Of a DNA stretch of 64,000 nucleotides, positions 36,010 through 44,182 are shown piece by piece; positions within the stretch are counted from its first letter, which is position 1, and each line of letters opens with the position of its first letter. The DNA comes from Enterovibrio nigricans DSM 22720 (GTDB taxonomy: Bacteria > Pseudomonadota > Gammaproteobacteria > Enterobacterales > Vibrionaceae), in the NCBI RefSeq assembly GCF_900167155.1, contig NZ_FUXU01000010.1, forward strand, positions 1 to 64,000. Direction: 5' to 3'. The position numbers and the translations under genes were made by a program. A model generated the notes under the pieces. It saw only the letters and a program-made list of their open reading frames with translations, was not told where the DNA came from and did not search any database.

Positions 36010-36607
36010 ACCATTTCTAAGTCGTTGGTCGAAACGCAAGCGTGAACAAGAACCGGAAGAGGAAGACACATCGATAGCCGAGGTGTCCGAAGACGTTATT
36101 GATACAGAGATAGCGTTGGATACATCGGAGGAAGATGTTGAGGCGACCGAAGATGAGCCTGAACTGACGATGGAAGATGTCGGCAAGCTTAAAGACGGTG
36201 ATTCTGCAGTCGCGTTTCTCGCCAAGGGAATCTCTGCTGAAGTGAAAAAAGCGGCGCTGAGAAAGTTGTTTCAGGGCGAGGCCTACCATGTGCTCGATGG
36301 GATGAATGATTACGATCTCGACTACTCGAAAGCGAAAAATCTGACGGCGGAAGCCGCTCAGGCGTTGCGGCATTGGACTAAAGACAAGCTGGAAAGTGTC
36401 AAGGAGGAGGCGCTCGATAAGCTGCAGCAAGAACAAGAAACATCACCCAATGCAGAGCAACCAGTAAAGCCAATGACGCAGGAAGAGAATGAGCTTGTTG
36501 AAGATGGGACAAAAAGTACCCATGAGGAAAAAAGGGACATTTTGTCTGATGAGGTGGGACAAATTGTCTCACCCGAACAACAGGAAAAGAATTCAGACGG
36601 ATCCTGA
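35999..36607 (+). CDS. DUF3306 family protein
   Basis: About 202 residues, strongly acidic, low-complexity at both ends. The core is DGDSAVAFLAKGISAEVKKAALRKLFQGEAYHVLDGMNDYDLDYSK (about 75-120), the family signature. GTG 35999 is preferred: GGGGAGGG stands just before it, product MEDKPFLSRWSKRKRE. It overlaps the end of the DUF3305 gene by 11 bp. The last third (36500-36600) carries three palindromic enhancer-like sites and so is doubly constrained. Role unknown; always found near formate dehydrogenase genes to my knowledge, so presumably an assembly helper. Confidence 0.85.
   Translation: MEDKPFLSRWSKRKREQEPEEEDTSIAEVSEDVIDTEIALDTSEEDVEATEDEPELTMEDVGKLKDGDSAVAFLAKGISAEVKKAALRKLFQGEAYHVLDGMNDYDLDYSKAKNLTAEAAQALRHWTKDKLESVKEEALDKLQQEQETSPNAEQPVKPMTQEENELVEDGTKSTHEEKRDILSDEVGQIVSPEQQEKNSDGS
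36506..36570. promoter_or_regulatory. Cluster of three enhancer-like palindromes inside the DUF3306 gene
   Basis: GGGACAAAAAGTACC (36506-36520), GGGACATTTTGTCTG (36534-36548) and GGGACAAATTGTCTC (36556-36570). The second and third have GGGACA-N3-TGTCTx; the first keeps only the left half. Starts are 28 and 22 bp apart. They lie 70-134 bp upstream of the -24 box of the next operon, the normal place for an NtrC-type activator. Confidence 0.6.
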
Positions 36608-36639
36608 CTCCGTTTAGGTCATTTTTTTCTTTTCAATGC

Positions 36640-36655
36640 TGGTTCGGTACTTGCT
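36640..36655 (+). promoter_or_regulatory. Sigma-54 promoter of the ferredoxin-formate dehydrogenase operon
   Basis: TGGTTCGGTACTTGCT matches TGGCACRNNNNTTGCW with two substitutions in the C-A positions and correct -24/-12 spacing. Transcription would start near 36667, with a leader of about 165 bases before the ferredoxin gene. Confidence 0.65.
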
Positions 36656-36832
36656 CTTACTACTCTGCGTTATTTGAAAGTTTTTTCTCCCGCAGTGTTT
36701 GAAGAGCATCTTGGTTGATTAACAAGCGGAATAGTTCGCTAACGGACAGGTTTCGCTAACGGATTAAACGCGAAGCCGTTAACGCCAAAGAAAAAGCCAG
36801 CGCAAATTACCCCAGCGCAAGGGTGGAGAAAT

Positions 36833-38599
36833 ATGGACGTAAATAACAAGGCAGTCAGCACTTTTGTAGGTAAAGCATCACAACCAGCAACAAAAGAAAC
36901 CTTAACTCAAAAAAACATAACCAAAGAGACAATGTCGACAGCAGAACAATCAATCGCAAAGGTTGTAGAGGATCAATCCAACATAGATAACGCTGCGCGC
37001 TTAGAAGCGATGCAGCGCTCTGTGCGTAGAGGAAATCTGATCCCTCCTACTGTGAGTTTTGAGTCACGTGGTATCACCTTGGTGGTGGGCGAGGGTGATG
37101 CGGTGTCGCGTTTTGCTGCATCTATGCTCTCTGAGTCATGTAACCACAGCGTATTCCTGTATATGGATGATTCGTCATACAGCCTGCCTCACGATATGCA
37201 GCCATATCATGCGTCGGCGGTTCGGATTTCTGGTTTCTTGGGCGCGTTTGATGTGTCGGTGACCCACAATATGACCGAGCAGAATTTGGCGAAAATAGCA
37301 GTGGGAACCTCGCATTTTGATTTGATCGTTGATTTGACAAAAAGCGGGCTACATAACGCGGAGCTTCCACCTTTGGGTTACTACGCGGTTGGACGAGGCG
37401 TGGTAGAAGAGGCTGACGCCATTGAGGCGGTTTCAGACACAGTCGGTACGTTTGATAAACCGAAGTACTTCCGGCTTGATACGGATAAATGCGCGCACTT
37501 TTCTCGTGGAATAGAAGGATGTACGCGTTGCATAGATGCCTGTTCGGCGAATGCGCTTGAGTCGGTAAAAAACAAAATCACGATTAACCCGTATCTATGT
37601 CAGGGACTTGGGTCGTGCTCAACGGCATGCCCGACAGAAGCCATCAGTTATGCGTTGCCCGAAGCGGAACACACGCAGCAATTCGTTCACCAACTATTGG
37701 GTCACTACTCGAAGGCTGGGGGCGCGTTTCCGATCATTCTATTTTATGCAGAAGCAGATGAAGCCTTCGTCAATCAGCACTTAGCTAATTTACCTTCAAA
37801 TCTGTTGCCCGTGAGATTGGAAGAGCTGGCATCAGTTGGCATAGATACTTGGTTTAGCGCGATAGCGTCTGGTGCCTCTCAGGTACTCTTGCTGGAAACC
37901 GACACACTTCATCCGAAAACTCGAAACGTGTTGGACGGCGAACTTGCCATTGCCTCGGGTTTTTTGACTAACCTCGGTATGCCAACACAATGTGTCGCGC
38001 TGTTTAACCCGAATCATCTCACTTCATTTTCTTTTCTATCGCAGCCTGCAACGTCCGGCTCAGCCCCCATTTCCGGAAGCAAACGTGACAGATTAGCGGC
38101 TGCATTAGATGCCTTATCAGAGGGGCACGATTTAACGACGCGTAGTGAGGTTCCTTTGGGGGCACCGTTTGGGCGCATTGAAATCGATACCCAAGACTGC
38201 ACGTTGTGCATGGGGTGTGTGGCGGTTTGTCCGACAGATGCACTTAATGCCCTCGGTGATACACCGGGTATTGCGTTTAGAGAGCAGGACTGCGTGCAAT
38301 GTGGGCTGTGTGAAAAAAGCTGCCCCGAATCGGTCATTACCCTTTCACCTGGATTCAATTGGGATACGGAATCTCGCCAAGCTCGGAACGTTATTCATCA
38401 AGAAGCCGCTGCGGAATGTATTCGCTGCGGTAAACCTTACGCGCCCGCTTCGATGGTCAACATGTTGATCGAAAAGCTGCGTAGTCACAGCCATTTCCAG
38501 GACGACGCCATTAAACGGTTATCAATGTGTGAGGACTGCCGAGTTCGCGACATTGTATCCGATTTGGCGGAGCACCCTGAAAAGCAACTCAAGCTATAG
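36833..38599 (+). CDS. Multi-cluster 4Fe-4S ferredoxin-type protein of the formate dehydrogenase operon
   Basis: 588 residues, soluble. Two ferredoxin-like blocks: an N-central one (about 220-280, CTRCIDACSANALE and CQGLGSCSTACPTEA), then a second about 450-510 (CTLCMGCVAVCPTDA and CVQCGLCEKSCPESV). A further C-terminal pair (CIRCGKP near 535, CEDCRVRD near 568) may hold another cluster. The middle (about 290-430) resembles an NAD(P)-fold-like or hydrogenase-partner domain with unclear match. Start ATG 36833 with GGAG before it. First gene downstream of the sigma-54 promoter and 9 bp before the chaperone gene. It probably passes electrons or helps mature the enzyme; not proven. Confidence 0.85.
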   Translation: MDVNNKAVSTFVGKASQPATKETLTQKNITKETMSTAEQSIAKVVEDQSNIDNAARLEAMQRSVRRGNLIPPTVSFESRGITLVVGEGDAVSRFAASMLSESCNHSVFLYMDDSSYSLPHDMQPYHASAVRISGFLGAFDVSVTHNMTEQNLAKIAVGTSHFDLIVDLTKSGLHNAELPPLGYYAVGRGVVEEADAIEAVSDTVGTFDKPKYFRLDTDKCAHFSRGIEGCTRCIDACSANALESVKNKITINPYLCQGLGSCSTACPTEAISYALPEAEHTQQFVHQLLGHYSKAGGAFPIILFYAEADEAFVNQHLANLPSNLLPVRLEELASVGIDTWFSAIASGASQVLLLETDTLHPKTRNVLDGELAIASGFLTNLGMPTQCVALFNPNHLTSFSFLSQPATSGSAPISGSKRDRLAAALDALSEGHDLTTRSEVPLGAPFGRIEIDTQDCTLCMGCVAVCPTDALNALGDTPGIAFREQDCVQCGLCEKSCPESVITLSPGFNWDTESRQARNVIHQEAAAECIRCGKPYAPASMVNMLIEKLRSHSHFQDDAIKRLSMCEDCRVRDIVSDLAEHPEKQLKL

Positions 38600-38608
38600 G
38601 AGGCGGAA

Positions 38609-39223
38609 ATGGCGATGCAAGAGACGATTCAAATCGACGATATCAGCAACGAAGAGAACCAAATCCGCCAAAGCATTTATAGCTTACTGGCTCACTTGTT
38701 CAGACAACCCCCAGACGCTCAAACGTTGGAGTGGTTATCGACCGTCGAGATTGATGGCGATGAGCACGTACTGGGCATGGCTGCAGCGTGGTCAGTGCTC
38801 AAGCTTTCCGCGGCAAAAACCAATGCTCTACAGAGTGCAGATGAATATCAGCTTGTATTTATTGGTGTAGGCAGGGGGGAGATTGTCCCGTTTGGGTCTT
38901 GGTATCTCACGGGCTCTCTAATGGAGTTGCCGCTTGCCATTTTGCGGCAGGATTTACGTCGATTGGGCTTTGAGCGTCAGCAAGAGACGAAAGAGCCAGA
39001 AGACCACATTGCGGCATTGCTGGAGGTGATGGCAATGCTACTGGAAGACACGGAATCTAGTGAGCAGGCGGCGTTTTTTAATCGCCACCTCGCGCCTTGG
39101 TTCGAGACGTTTTGTGATGATGTCAAGCAAGCCCCGTCGTCGGTGTTTTACACCGCAGTGGCTGAGTTGGCCAAGCAATTCCTCATTATAGAAAAGACCC
39201 GTTTTACACAGCGCCCTTGGTAA
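38609..39223 (+). CDS. TorD/DmsD-family molecular chaperone
   Basis: 204-residue all-helical protein of the redox enzyme maturation protein family, which binds Tat signal peptides of molybdoenzymes and guards cofactor insertion. Family features: RQSIYSLLAHLFRQPPD (about 21-37), ADEYQLVFIGVGRGEIVPFGSWYLTGSLMELPL (about 73-105), and EDHIAALLEVMAML. Directly downstream of the ferredoxin gene, with AGGAGG before its start. Its client is presumably the Tat-exported formate dehydrogenase alpha subunit encoded next. Confidence 0.9.
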   Translation: MAMQETIQIDDISNEENQIRQSIYSLLAHLFRQPPDAQTLEWLSTVEIDGDEHVLGMAAAWSVLKLSAAKTNALQSADEYQLVFIGVGRGEIVPFGSWYLTGSLMELPLAILRQDLRRLGFERQQETKEPEDHIAALLEVMAMLLEDTESSEQAAFFNRHLAPWFETFCDDVKQAPSSVFYTAVAELAKQFLIIEKTRFTQRPW

Positions 39224-39273
39224 ACCTCGCGGTTAGCTAACAACATGGTGCTGGGAAGCATAAGGAGCAAGTT

Positions 39274-39483
39274 ATGTCGGATAGCAAGAAAGAAACAGAA
39301 AAGCAGAGTGAATCTCGGCGTCAGTTTCTCAAGGGACTGGGTGTTGCAGCAGCGGCAAGTGCGGTTTCAACGGTAGCGAGCACATCGGCACAGGCTGATG
39401 TGGTTGAGGTGAAGCCGGAAGACAAACCAGCGTCAGGCTATCGCGAAACGCAACATATTCGTGACTATTACGACTCTCTGTAA
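39274..39483 (+). CDS. Small Tat-signal protein of the formate dehydrogenase region
   Basis: 69 residues, with a twin-arginine signal ESRRQFLKGLGVAAAASAVS followed by AQAD (likely cleavage) and about 28 mature residues. TIGR02811-type family: formate dehydrogenase region TAT target. It may be a small subunit or a signal-bearing partner that is co-exported with the dehydrogenase. AAGGAGC precedes the ATG. Lies 26 bp before the alpha subunit. Confidence 0.85.
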   Translation: MSDSKKETEKQSESRRQFLKGLGVAAAASAVSTVASTSAQADVVEVKPEDKPASGYRETQHIRDYYDSL

Positions 39484-39509
39484 CCCACTGTGATGGATGG
39501 AGTTTGAAA

Positions 39510-42365
39510 ATGAAACTAACCAAACGTTCAGATTCAGTCAGTAAGGATGAAAAACAGCTGGGTGTCTCTCGCCGTGCCTTTATGCGCAATTCCACCCTCG
39601 CAGCAGCAGGTGGGGTGGCAGCGGCAGGCATGTTTGCTCCCGGTATGATGAAAAAAGCCAGTGCAAAGGATGTTGACTCCAGCAAACCAAAAGAAATGAA
39701 GCGTACCATCTGTACCCACTGCTCCGTGGGTTGCGGTGTGTATGCTGGTGTTCAAGATGGTGTCTGGACAGATCAAGAGCCTGCATTTGATCACCCATTT
39801 AATGCGGGTGGTCACTGTGCAAAAGGGGCTGCGTTGCGTGAGCACGGTCATGGTGCGCGTCGATTGAAATACCCCATGAAGCTGGTGGACGGAAAATGGC
39901 AAAAGATCAGCTGGGATCAGGCCATTACCGAGGTCGGTGATAAGGTTCTGGAAATTCGTGAGAAGCTTGGGCCAGACTCGATCTACTTTCTAGGTTCTGC
40001 GAAGTTCAATAATGAACAGGCCTACCTCTTCAGAAAAATGGCGTCCCTTTGGGGAACCAACAATGTCGATCACCAAGCGCGTATTTGTCACTCCACCACG
40101 GTTGCAGGCGTAGCAAATACGTGGGGCTATGGTGCAATGACGAACTCGTTCAATGACATGCATAACTGCAAATCGGTGCTATTCATTGGTTCGAATCCGG
40201 CGGAAGCACACCCCGTTGCCATGCAACACATTCTGATCGCCAAAGAGAAGAATGACTGCAAAATTGTGGTAGCCGATCCACGTCGTTCTCGCACGGCGGC
40301 AAAAGCCGATCATCATTTCTACCTTCGTCCGGGTACGGATATCGCGGTTGTTTGGGGTTTGCTCTGGCACATTTTCAAAAACAACTGGGAAGATAAAGAA
40401 TTCATCCATCAGCGTGTGTTCGGCATGGATGAAATTCGTGAAGAAGTCGCCAAGTGGCCACCGGAAGTGGTGGAGCGTGTTTCTGGTGCAACCCCCGAAC
40501 AAATGGAAACTGCCGCGAAAATGCTGGCGCAGAACCGCCCGGGTTGTGTGGTCTGGTGTATGGGCGGTACCCAACATACCACGGGGAACAACAATACCCG
40601 AGCTTACTGCATACTCGAACTTGCGCTAGGGAATCTCGGCAGAGCGGGAGGCGGTGCCAATATCTTCCGTGGGCACGATAATGTTCAAGGTGCAACGGAC
40701 CTCGGTGTTTTGTCTCATACTCTTCCTGGTTATTACGGACTGTCTGAAGGTGCTTGGAAGCACTGGTCAAAAGTATGGGAAGTGGATTTTGACTGGGTAA
40801 AAGGTCGCTATGACCCAAGCGAATACGAAGGTACTTATCCGATGCACAGTGCAGGGATCCCTGTCTCGCGTTGGATAGACGGTGTATTAGAAGACAAAGA
40901 TAAGATCGCGCAGAAGAACAACATCAGTGCCATGTTCTACTGGGGCCATGCGGTGAACTCGCAAACCCGCGGTCAGGATATGCGTAAAGCAATGAACGAG
41001 TTGGAGATGATGGTCATTGTGGACCCTTATCCCACCGTTGCCGCCGTTATGAACCAACGTAAAAACGGCGTCTATCTTCTGCCTGCGACCACCCAGTTTG
41101 AAACGTTTGGTTCGGTTACAGCCTCTAACCGTTCAATTCAGTGGCGAGACAAAGTCATTGAGCCATTGTTCGATTCAAAACCTGATCATGAAATCATGTA
41201 TCTGCTTTCTAAGAAGCTTGGTTTCTCCGATCAGCTATTCAAGAACATCCAAATCAATGGGACAGAGCCAGTCATCGAAGACATTACCCGCGAGTTTAAT
41301 CGGGGAATGTGGACGATAGGCATGACAGGACAAAGCCCAGAGCGGCTGAAGCTTCATCAACAGAACTGGCATACCTTTAACTTTACGTCGTTGGAAGCAG
41401 AAGGTGGCCCATTGAACGGTGAAACCTACGGCCTGCCTTGGCCGTGCTGGGGAACGCCAGAACTGGGGCACCCTGGCTCTCATATTCTTTATGACACGTC
41501 GAAAGAAGTCGCACGAGGCGGCGGTAACTTCCGTGCCCGCTTCGGGGTGGAATATGAAGGTAAAAACCTGTTGGCTGTGGACAGCTATTCCAAAGGGTGC
41601 GAGCTGGAAGATGGCTACCCAGAATTTACCGACAAGATGCTCAAGCAACTCGGCTGGTGGGATGATTTGACCGCAGAAGAGAAAGCTGCCGCAGAAGGCA
41701 AGAACTGGAAAACAGACCTGTCAGGTGGCATTCAGCGTGTCGCGATCAAACACGGTTGTATGCCGTACGGAAATGCGAAAGCGCGTGCGATTGTCTGGAC
41801 TTTCCCAGACCGCGTGCCACTTCACAGAGAGCCGCTGTTTACGCCGCGTCGCGATCTTATTGCGGAATACCCAACTTGGGATGACAAAGCGGATATCTAC
41901 CGTTTGCCCACGCTCTACAAATCGATTCAGGACATTGATGTTGCCTCCGAGTACCCAATCATTCTTACGTCTGGACGAATCGTTGAGTATGAAGGTGGTG
42001 GTGAAGAAACCCGTTCTAACCCTTGGCTTGCGACGTTACAACGCGAGATGTTTGTTGAAATCAACATTGTGGATGCAAACAACATCGGCATTAAAGACGG
42101 ACAGGATGTTTGGGTTGAAGGTGCGGAAAAAGGCCGCGTGAAAGTGAAAGCGATGATCACTCCTCGCGTAAAAGAAGGGCTGGCATTTATGCCGTTCCAC
42201 TTTGGTGGCGTGTTCGAAGGCGAGAGTTTGCTGTCAAAATACCCAGAAGGCTCTCAGCCTTATGTTGTGGGTGAAGCGGCGAATACGGCAACGACCTATG
42301 GTTATGACCCTGTGACAGTGATGCAGGAAACCAAGGTTACCCTTTGCAAAATCTCAGCAGCATAA
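39510..42365 (+). CDS. Formate dehydrogenase major (alpha) subunit, molybdopterin-binding, Cys type
   Basis: 951-residue periplasmic catalytic subunit that oxidises formate to CO2. Tat signal VSRRAFMRNSTLAAAGG (about 21-37), the N-terminal [4Fe-4S] site CTHCSVGC ... GHCAKG, then the four domain bis-MGD fold. Active-site Cys193 in VDHQARICHSTTV lies where E. coli FdnG carries selenocysteine (U196 as I recall), so no UGA readthrough is needed. The following His and GAMTNSFND are conserved. Cofactor C-terminal domain from about 800 (IILTSGRIVEYEGGGEE). ATG 39510 follows GGATGGAG; a TTG at 39504 is rejected. Metal may be W or Mo, given tup genes. Confidence 0.96.
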   Translation: MKLTKRSDSVSKDEKQLGVSRRAFMRNSTLAAAGGVAAAGMFAPGMMKKASAKDVDSSKPKEMKRTICTHCSVGCGVYAGVQDGVWTDQEPAFDHPFNAGGHCAKGAALREHGHGARRLKYPMKLVDGKWQKISWDQAITEVGDKVLEIREKLGPDSIYFLGSAKFNNEQAYLFRKMASLWGTNNVDHQARICHSTTVAGVANTWGYGAMTNSFNDMHNCKSVLFIGSNPAEAHPVAMQHILIAKEKNDCKIVVADPRRSRTAAKADHHFYLRPGTDIAVVWGLLWHIFKNNWEDKEFIHQRVFGMDEIREEVAKWPPEVVERVSGATPEQMETAAKMLAQNRPGCVVWCMGGTQHTTGNNNTRAYCILELALGNLGRAGGGANIFRGHDNVQGATDLGVLSHTLPGYYGLSEGAWKHWSKVWEVDFDWVKGRYDPSEYEGTYPMHSAGIPVSRWIDGVLEDKDKIAQKNNISAMFYWGHAVNSQTRGQDMRKAMNELEMMVIVDPYPTVAAVMNQRKNGVYLLPATTQFETFGSVTASNRSIQWRDKVIEPLFDSKPDHEIMYLLSKKLGFSDQLFKNIQINGTEPVIEDITREFNRGMWTIGMTGQSPERLKLHQQNWHTFNFTSLEAEGGPLNGETYGLPWPCWGTPELGHPGSHILYDTSKEVARGGGNFRARFGVEYEGKNLLAVDSYSKGCELEDGYPEFTDKMLKQLGWWDDLTAEEKAAAEGKNWKTDLSGGIQRVAIKHGCMPYGNAKARAIVWTFPDRVPLHREPLFTPRRDLIAEYPTWDDKADIYRLPTLYKSIQDIDVASEYPIILTSGRIVEYEGGGEETRSNPWLATLQREMFVEINIVDANNIGIKDGQDVWVEGAEKGRVKVKAMITPRVKEGLAFMPFHFGGVFEGESLLSKYPEGSQPYVVGEAANTATTYGYDPVTVMQETKVTLCKISAA

Positions 42366-42380
42366 CGGAGGGAACACATT

Positions 42381-42989
42381 ATGGCTGATATGAAATTTCT
42401 CTGCGATACCAAACGCTGCATCGAGTGCAACGGGTGTGTGACCGCATGTTCGAACGCAAACTCAGAAGTGGTGACGTGGGGTATTCAACGTCGTCGTGTT
42501 GTGACGCTGAATGATGGTGAGCCGGGTGAAAACTCGATTTCCGTAGCCTGTATGCATTGTGCAGATGCGCCATGCATGGCGGTTTGCCCAGCGGACTGTT
42601 TTTATCGCACTGATGAAGGCATCGTGCTGCACAACAAAGAAACCTGTATCGGTTGTGGCTATTGTTTGTTTGCTTGTCCGTTTGGTGCCCCGCAATTCCC
42701 AAGTACAGCAGCGTTTGGTGAGCGTGGGAAAATGGACAAATGCACCTTCTGTGCAGGTGGGCCAGCCCCCGACGGTTCTGCGGAAGAGAAAGAACTCTAC
42801 GGCGCGAATCGTATTGCGGAAGGTAAGTTGCCATTGTGCGCAGAGTTTTGCTCAACCAAAGCACTTCTAGCGGGTGATGCGTCGAAAATTTCGGACATTT
42901 TCCGTCAACGGGTGGTCGAGCGTGGCGCGAAAGGTGCGGGTTGGACGGATGGTGATGAGCTTGCATACGACGCTTCAGGTAACTCATAA
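42381..42989 (+). CDS. Formate dehydrogenase iron-sulfur (beta) subunit
   Basis: 202 residues with four ferredoxin-like Cys groups: CIECNGCVTACSN, CMHCADAPCMAVCP, CIGCGYCLFACPFG, and CTFC...CAEFC, the FdnH/FdhB layout for four [4Fe-4S] clusters. No transmembrane anchor is visible, unlike E. coli FdnH. Carries electrons from the alpha subunit to the cytochrome b subunit. Starts 15 bp after the alpha subunit stop with GGAGGG ahead. Confidence 0.95.
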   Translation: MADMKFLCDTKRCIECNGCVTACSNANSEVVTWGIQRRRVVTLNDGEPGENSISVACMHCADAPCMAVCPADCFYRTDEGIVLHNKETCIGCGYCLFACPFGAPQFPSTAAFGERGKMDKCTFCAGGPAPDGSAEEKELYGANRIAEGKLPLCAEFCSTKALLAGDASKISDIFRQRVVERGAKGAGWTDGDELAYDASGNS

Positions 42990-43034
42990 GCATGGAAAAT
43001 GGCGGGCAGGTGCTCGCCATTTTGAGGAGGAAAT

Positions 43035-44042
43035 ATGTTACGTACATTGATCGCCATGCTTTTGGTGATAACAACCTTTGGTGCATATGCAGACCTTGAA
43101 AAGCAGGATAAATTTAATGCCGAAGGCGAAATGATCCAGCTGACTGGGGCAGAATTCTGGCACAAACTTAGAGAAGGTGAAGACGGCAAAAGTACCTCCG
43201 TGACATTGGAACACACTCAGCTTATCAACGTCGTGGGCCAGCGTTGGCGCGAAGTGAGGAATGAATGGGTAACGCCGCTTGGGCTACTTTTCCTTGGTGG
43301 GTCAGCGGGCACCTTATTGCTGTTTTATCTTTGGGCGGGTCGTATTCAATTAGCCAATGAGCGAACGGGGAAAAAGGTGTTGCGTTGGACGCCATTTGAA
43401 AGAGCGATGCACTGGTTCACTGCTATTAACTTTCTCATTCTTGGCTTTTCCGGCGTGGTGTTGCTCTATGGCAAGCACTTCATCTTACCCATAGTGCCAT
43501 TAGATGTGTGGGGAGCCATTATTAACGGGTCTAAAGTTGCCCATAACTACCTTGGCCCTCTGTTTGTGCTTGGCCTGCTTTGCATGCTGATAAAGTGGAT
43601 GAAGAACAACTTCTTAAACAAAACAGACATAGAGTGGTTCAAGCAAGGTGGTGGGCTACTTCCTAATGGGAAACACCCCGATGCTGGATTTTGTAATGGT
43701 GGCGAGAAAATTTGGTTCTGGTTGTTAGCGACGGTTGGCGTTGTGGTGTGTATTAGTGGCCTATTCCTTGATTTCCCCATCTTTGGCCAAACACGTCAAG
43801 AGATGCAGATTGCAAACGTCATTCACGCCGTTGCTTCCTTACTCTTGTTTGCTGCCGCGTTAGGGCATATCTATATCGGTACTGCAGGTACTGAAGGTGC
43901 ACTGGAAGGCATGGCGACAGGCTATGTCGACGAAACTTGGGCGAAGCAACATCATAAATTGTGGTTCGATGAAGTGGAAAACGCGTCAGAATCGACAGAG
44001 CAAAAATCACAAGCATCAGGCGATGAACAGCGAAGTACCTGA
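43035..44042 (+). CDS. Formate dehydrogenase cytochrome b (gamma) subunit
   Basis: 335-residue membrane subunit. Signal-like N-terminus MLRTLIAMLLVITTFGAYAD, a periplasmic head, then about four or five transmembrane helices (about 80, 118, 170, 230 and 270) with the di-heme b556 histidine pattern, including RAMHWFTAINFL and VIHAVASLLLFAAALGHIY. The C-terminus is long and hydrophilic. It delivers electrons to quinone. GAGGAGG precedes the start. The operon ends in a strong terminator 20 bp later. Confidence 0.95.
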   Translation: MLRTLIAMLLVITTFGAYADLEKQDKFNAEGEMIQLTGAEFWHKLREGEDGKSTSVTLEHTQLINVVGQRWREVRNEWVTPLGLLFLGGSAGTLLLFYLWAGRIQLANERTGKKVLRWTPFERAMHWFTAINFLILGFSGVVLLYGKHFILPIVPLDVWGAIINGSKVAHNYLGPLFVLGLLCMLIKWMKNNFLNKTDIEWFKQGGGLLPNGKHPDAGFCNGGEKIWFWLLATVGVVVCISGLFLDFPIFGQTRQEMQIANVIHAVASLLLFAAALGHIYIGTAGTEGALEGMATGYVDETWAKQHHKLWFDEVENASESTEQKSQASGDEQRST

Positions 44043-44062
44043 TGCAAAAAATAATCTCTCTC

Positions 44063-44092
44063 AAGAGCTCGCACATTGCGAGCTCTTTTTCA
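44063..44092 (+). terminator. Terminator of the formate dehydrogenase operon
   Basis: Stem AAGAGCTCGC (44063-44072) / GCGAGCTCTT (44078-44087), loop ACATT, followed by TTTTT. Confidence 0.92.
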
Positions 44093-44135
44093 TTCAACTA
44101 ATTGCTCGCTCTCTCCAGTGCACTGGTTATCGTTT

Positions 44136-44151
44136 GCGCAAACGTTTGCAT
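44136..44151. promoter_or_regulatory. PurR-like operator in front of the nucleosidase gene
   Basis: GCGCAAACGTTTGCAT agrees with the PurR consensus ACGCAAACGTTTGCGT in 14 of 16 positions, and its central GCAAACGTTTGC is a perfect palindrome. It lies in the short leader of the nucleosidase gene. Confidence 0.7.
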
Positions 44152-44182
44152 TCGTTTTTTCTTTTATAGATTTGAGGGTATG

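Noticed and set aside
40086-40088. Possible selenocysteine codon in the formate dehydrogenase alpha subunit
   Set aside because: The active-site codon is TGT (Cys), not TGA; no recoding needed.
42379-43086. 235-codon minus-strand frame over the iron-sulfur subunit
   Set aside because: Complementary to Cys-rich coding sequence of fdhB; no plausible protein features.
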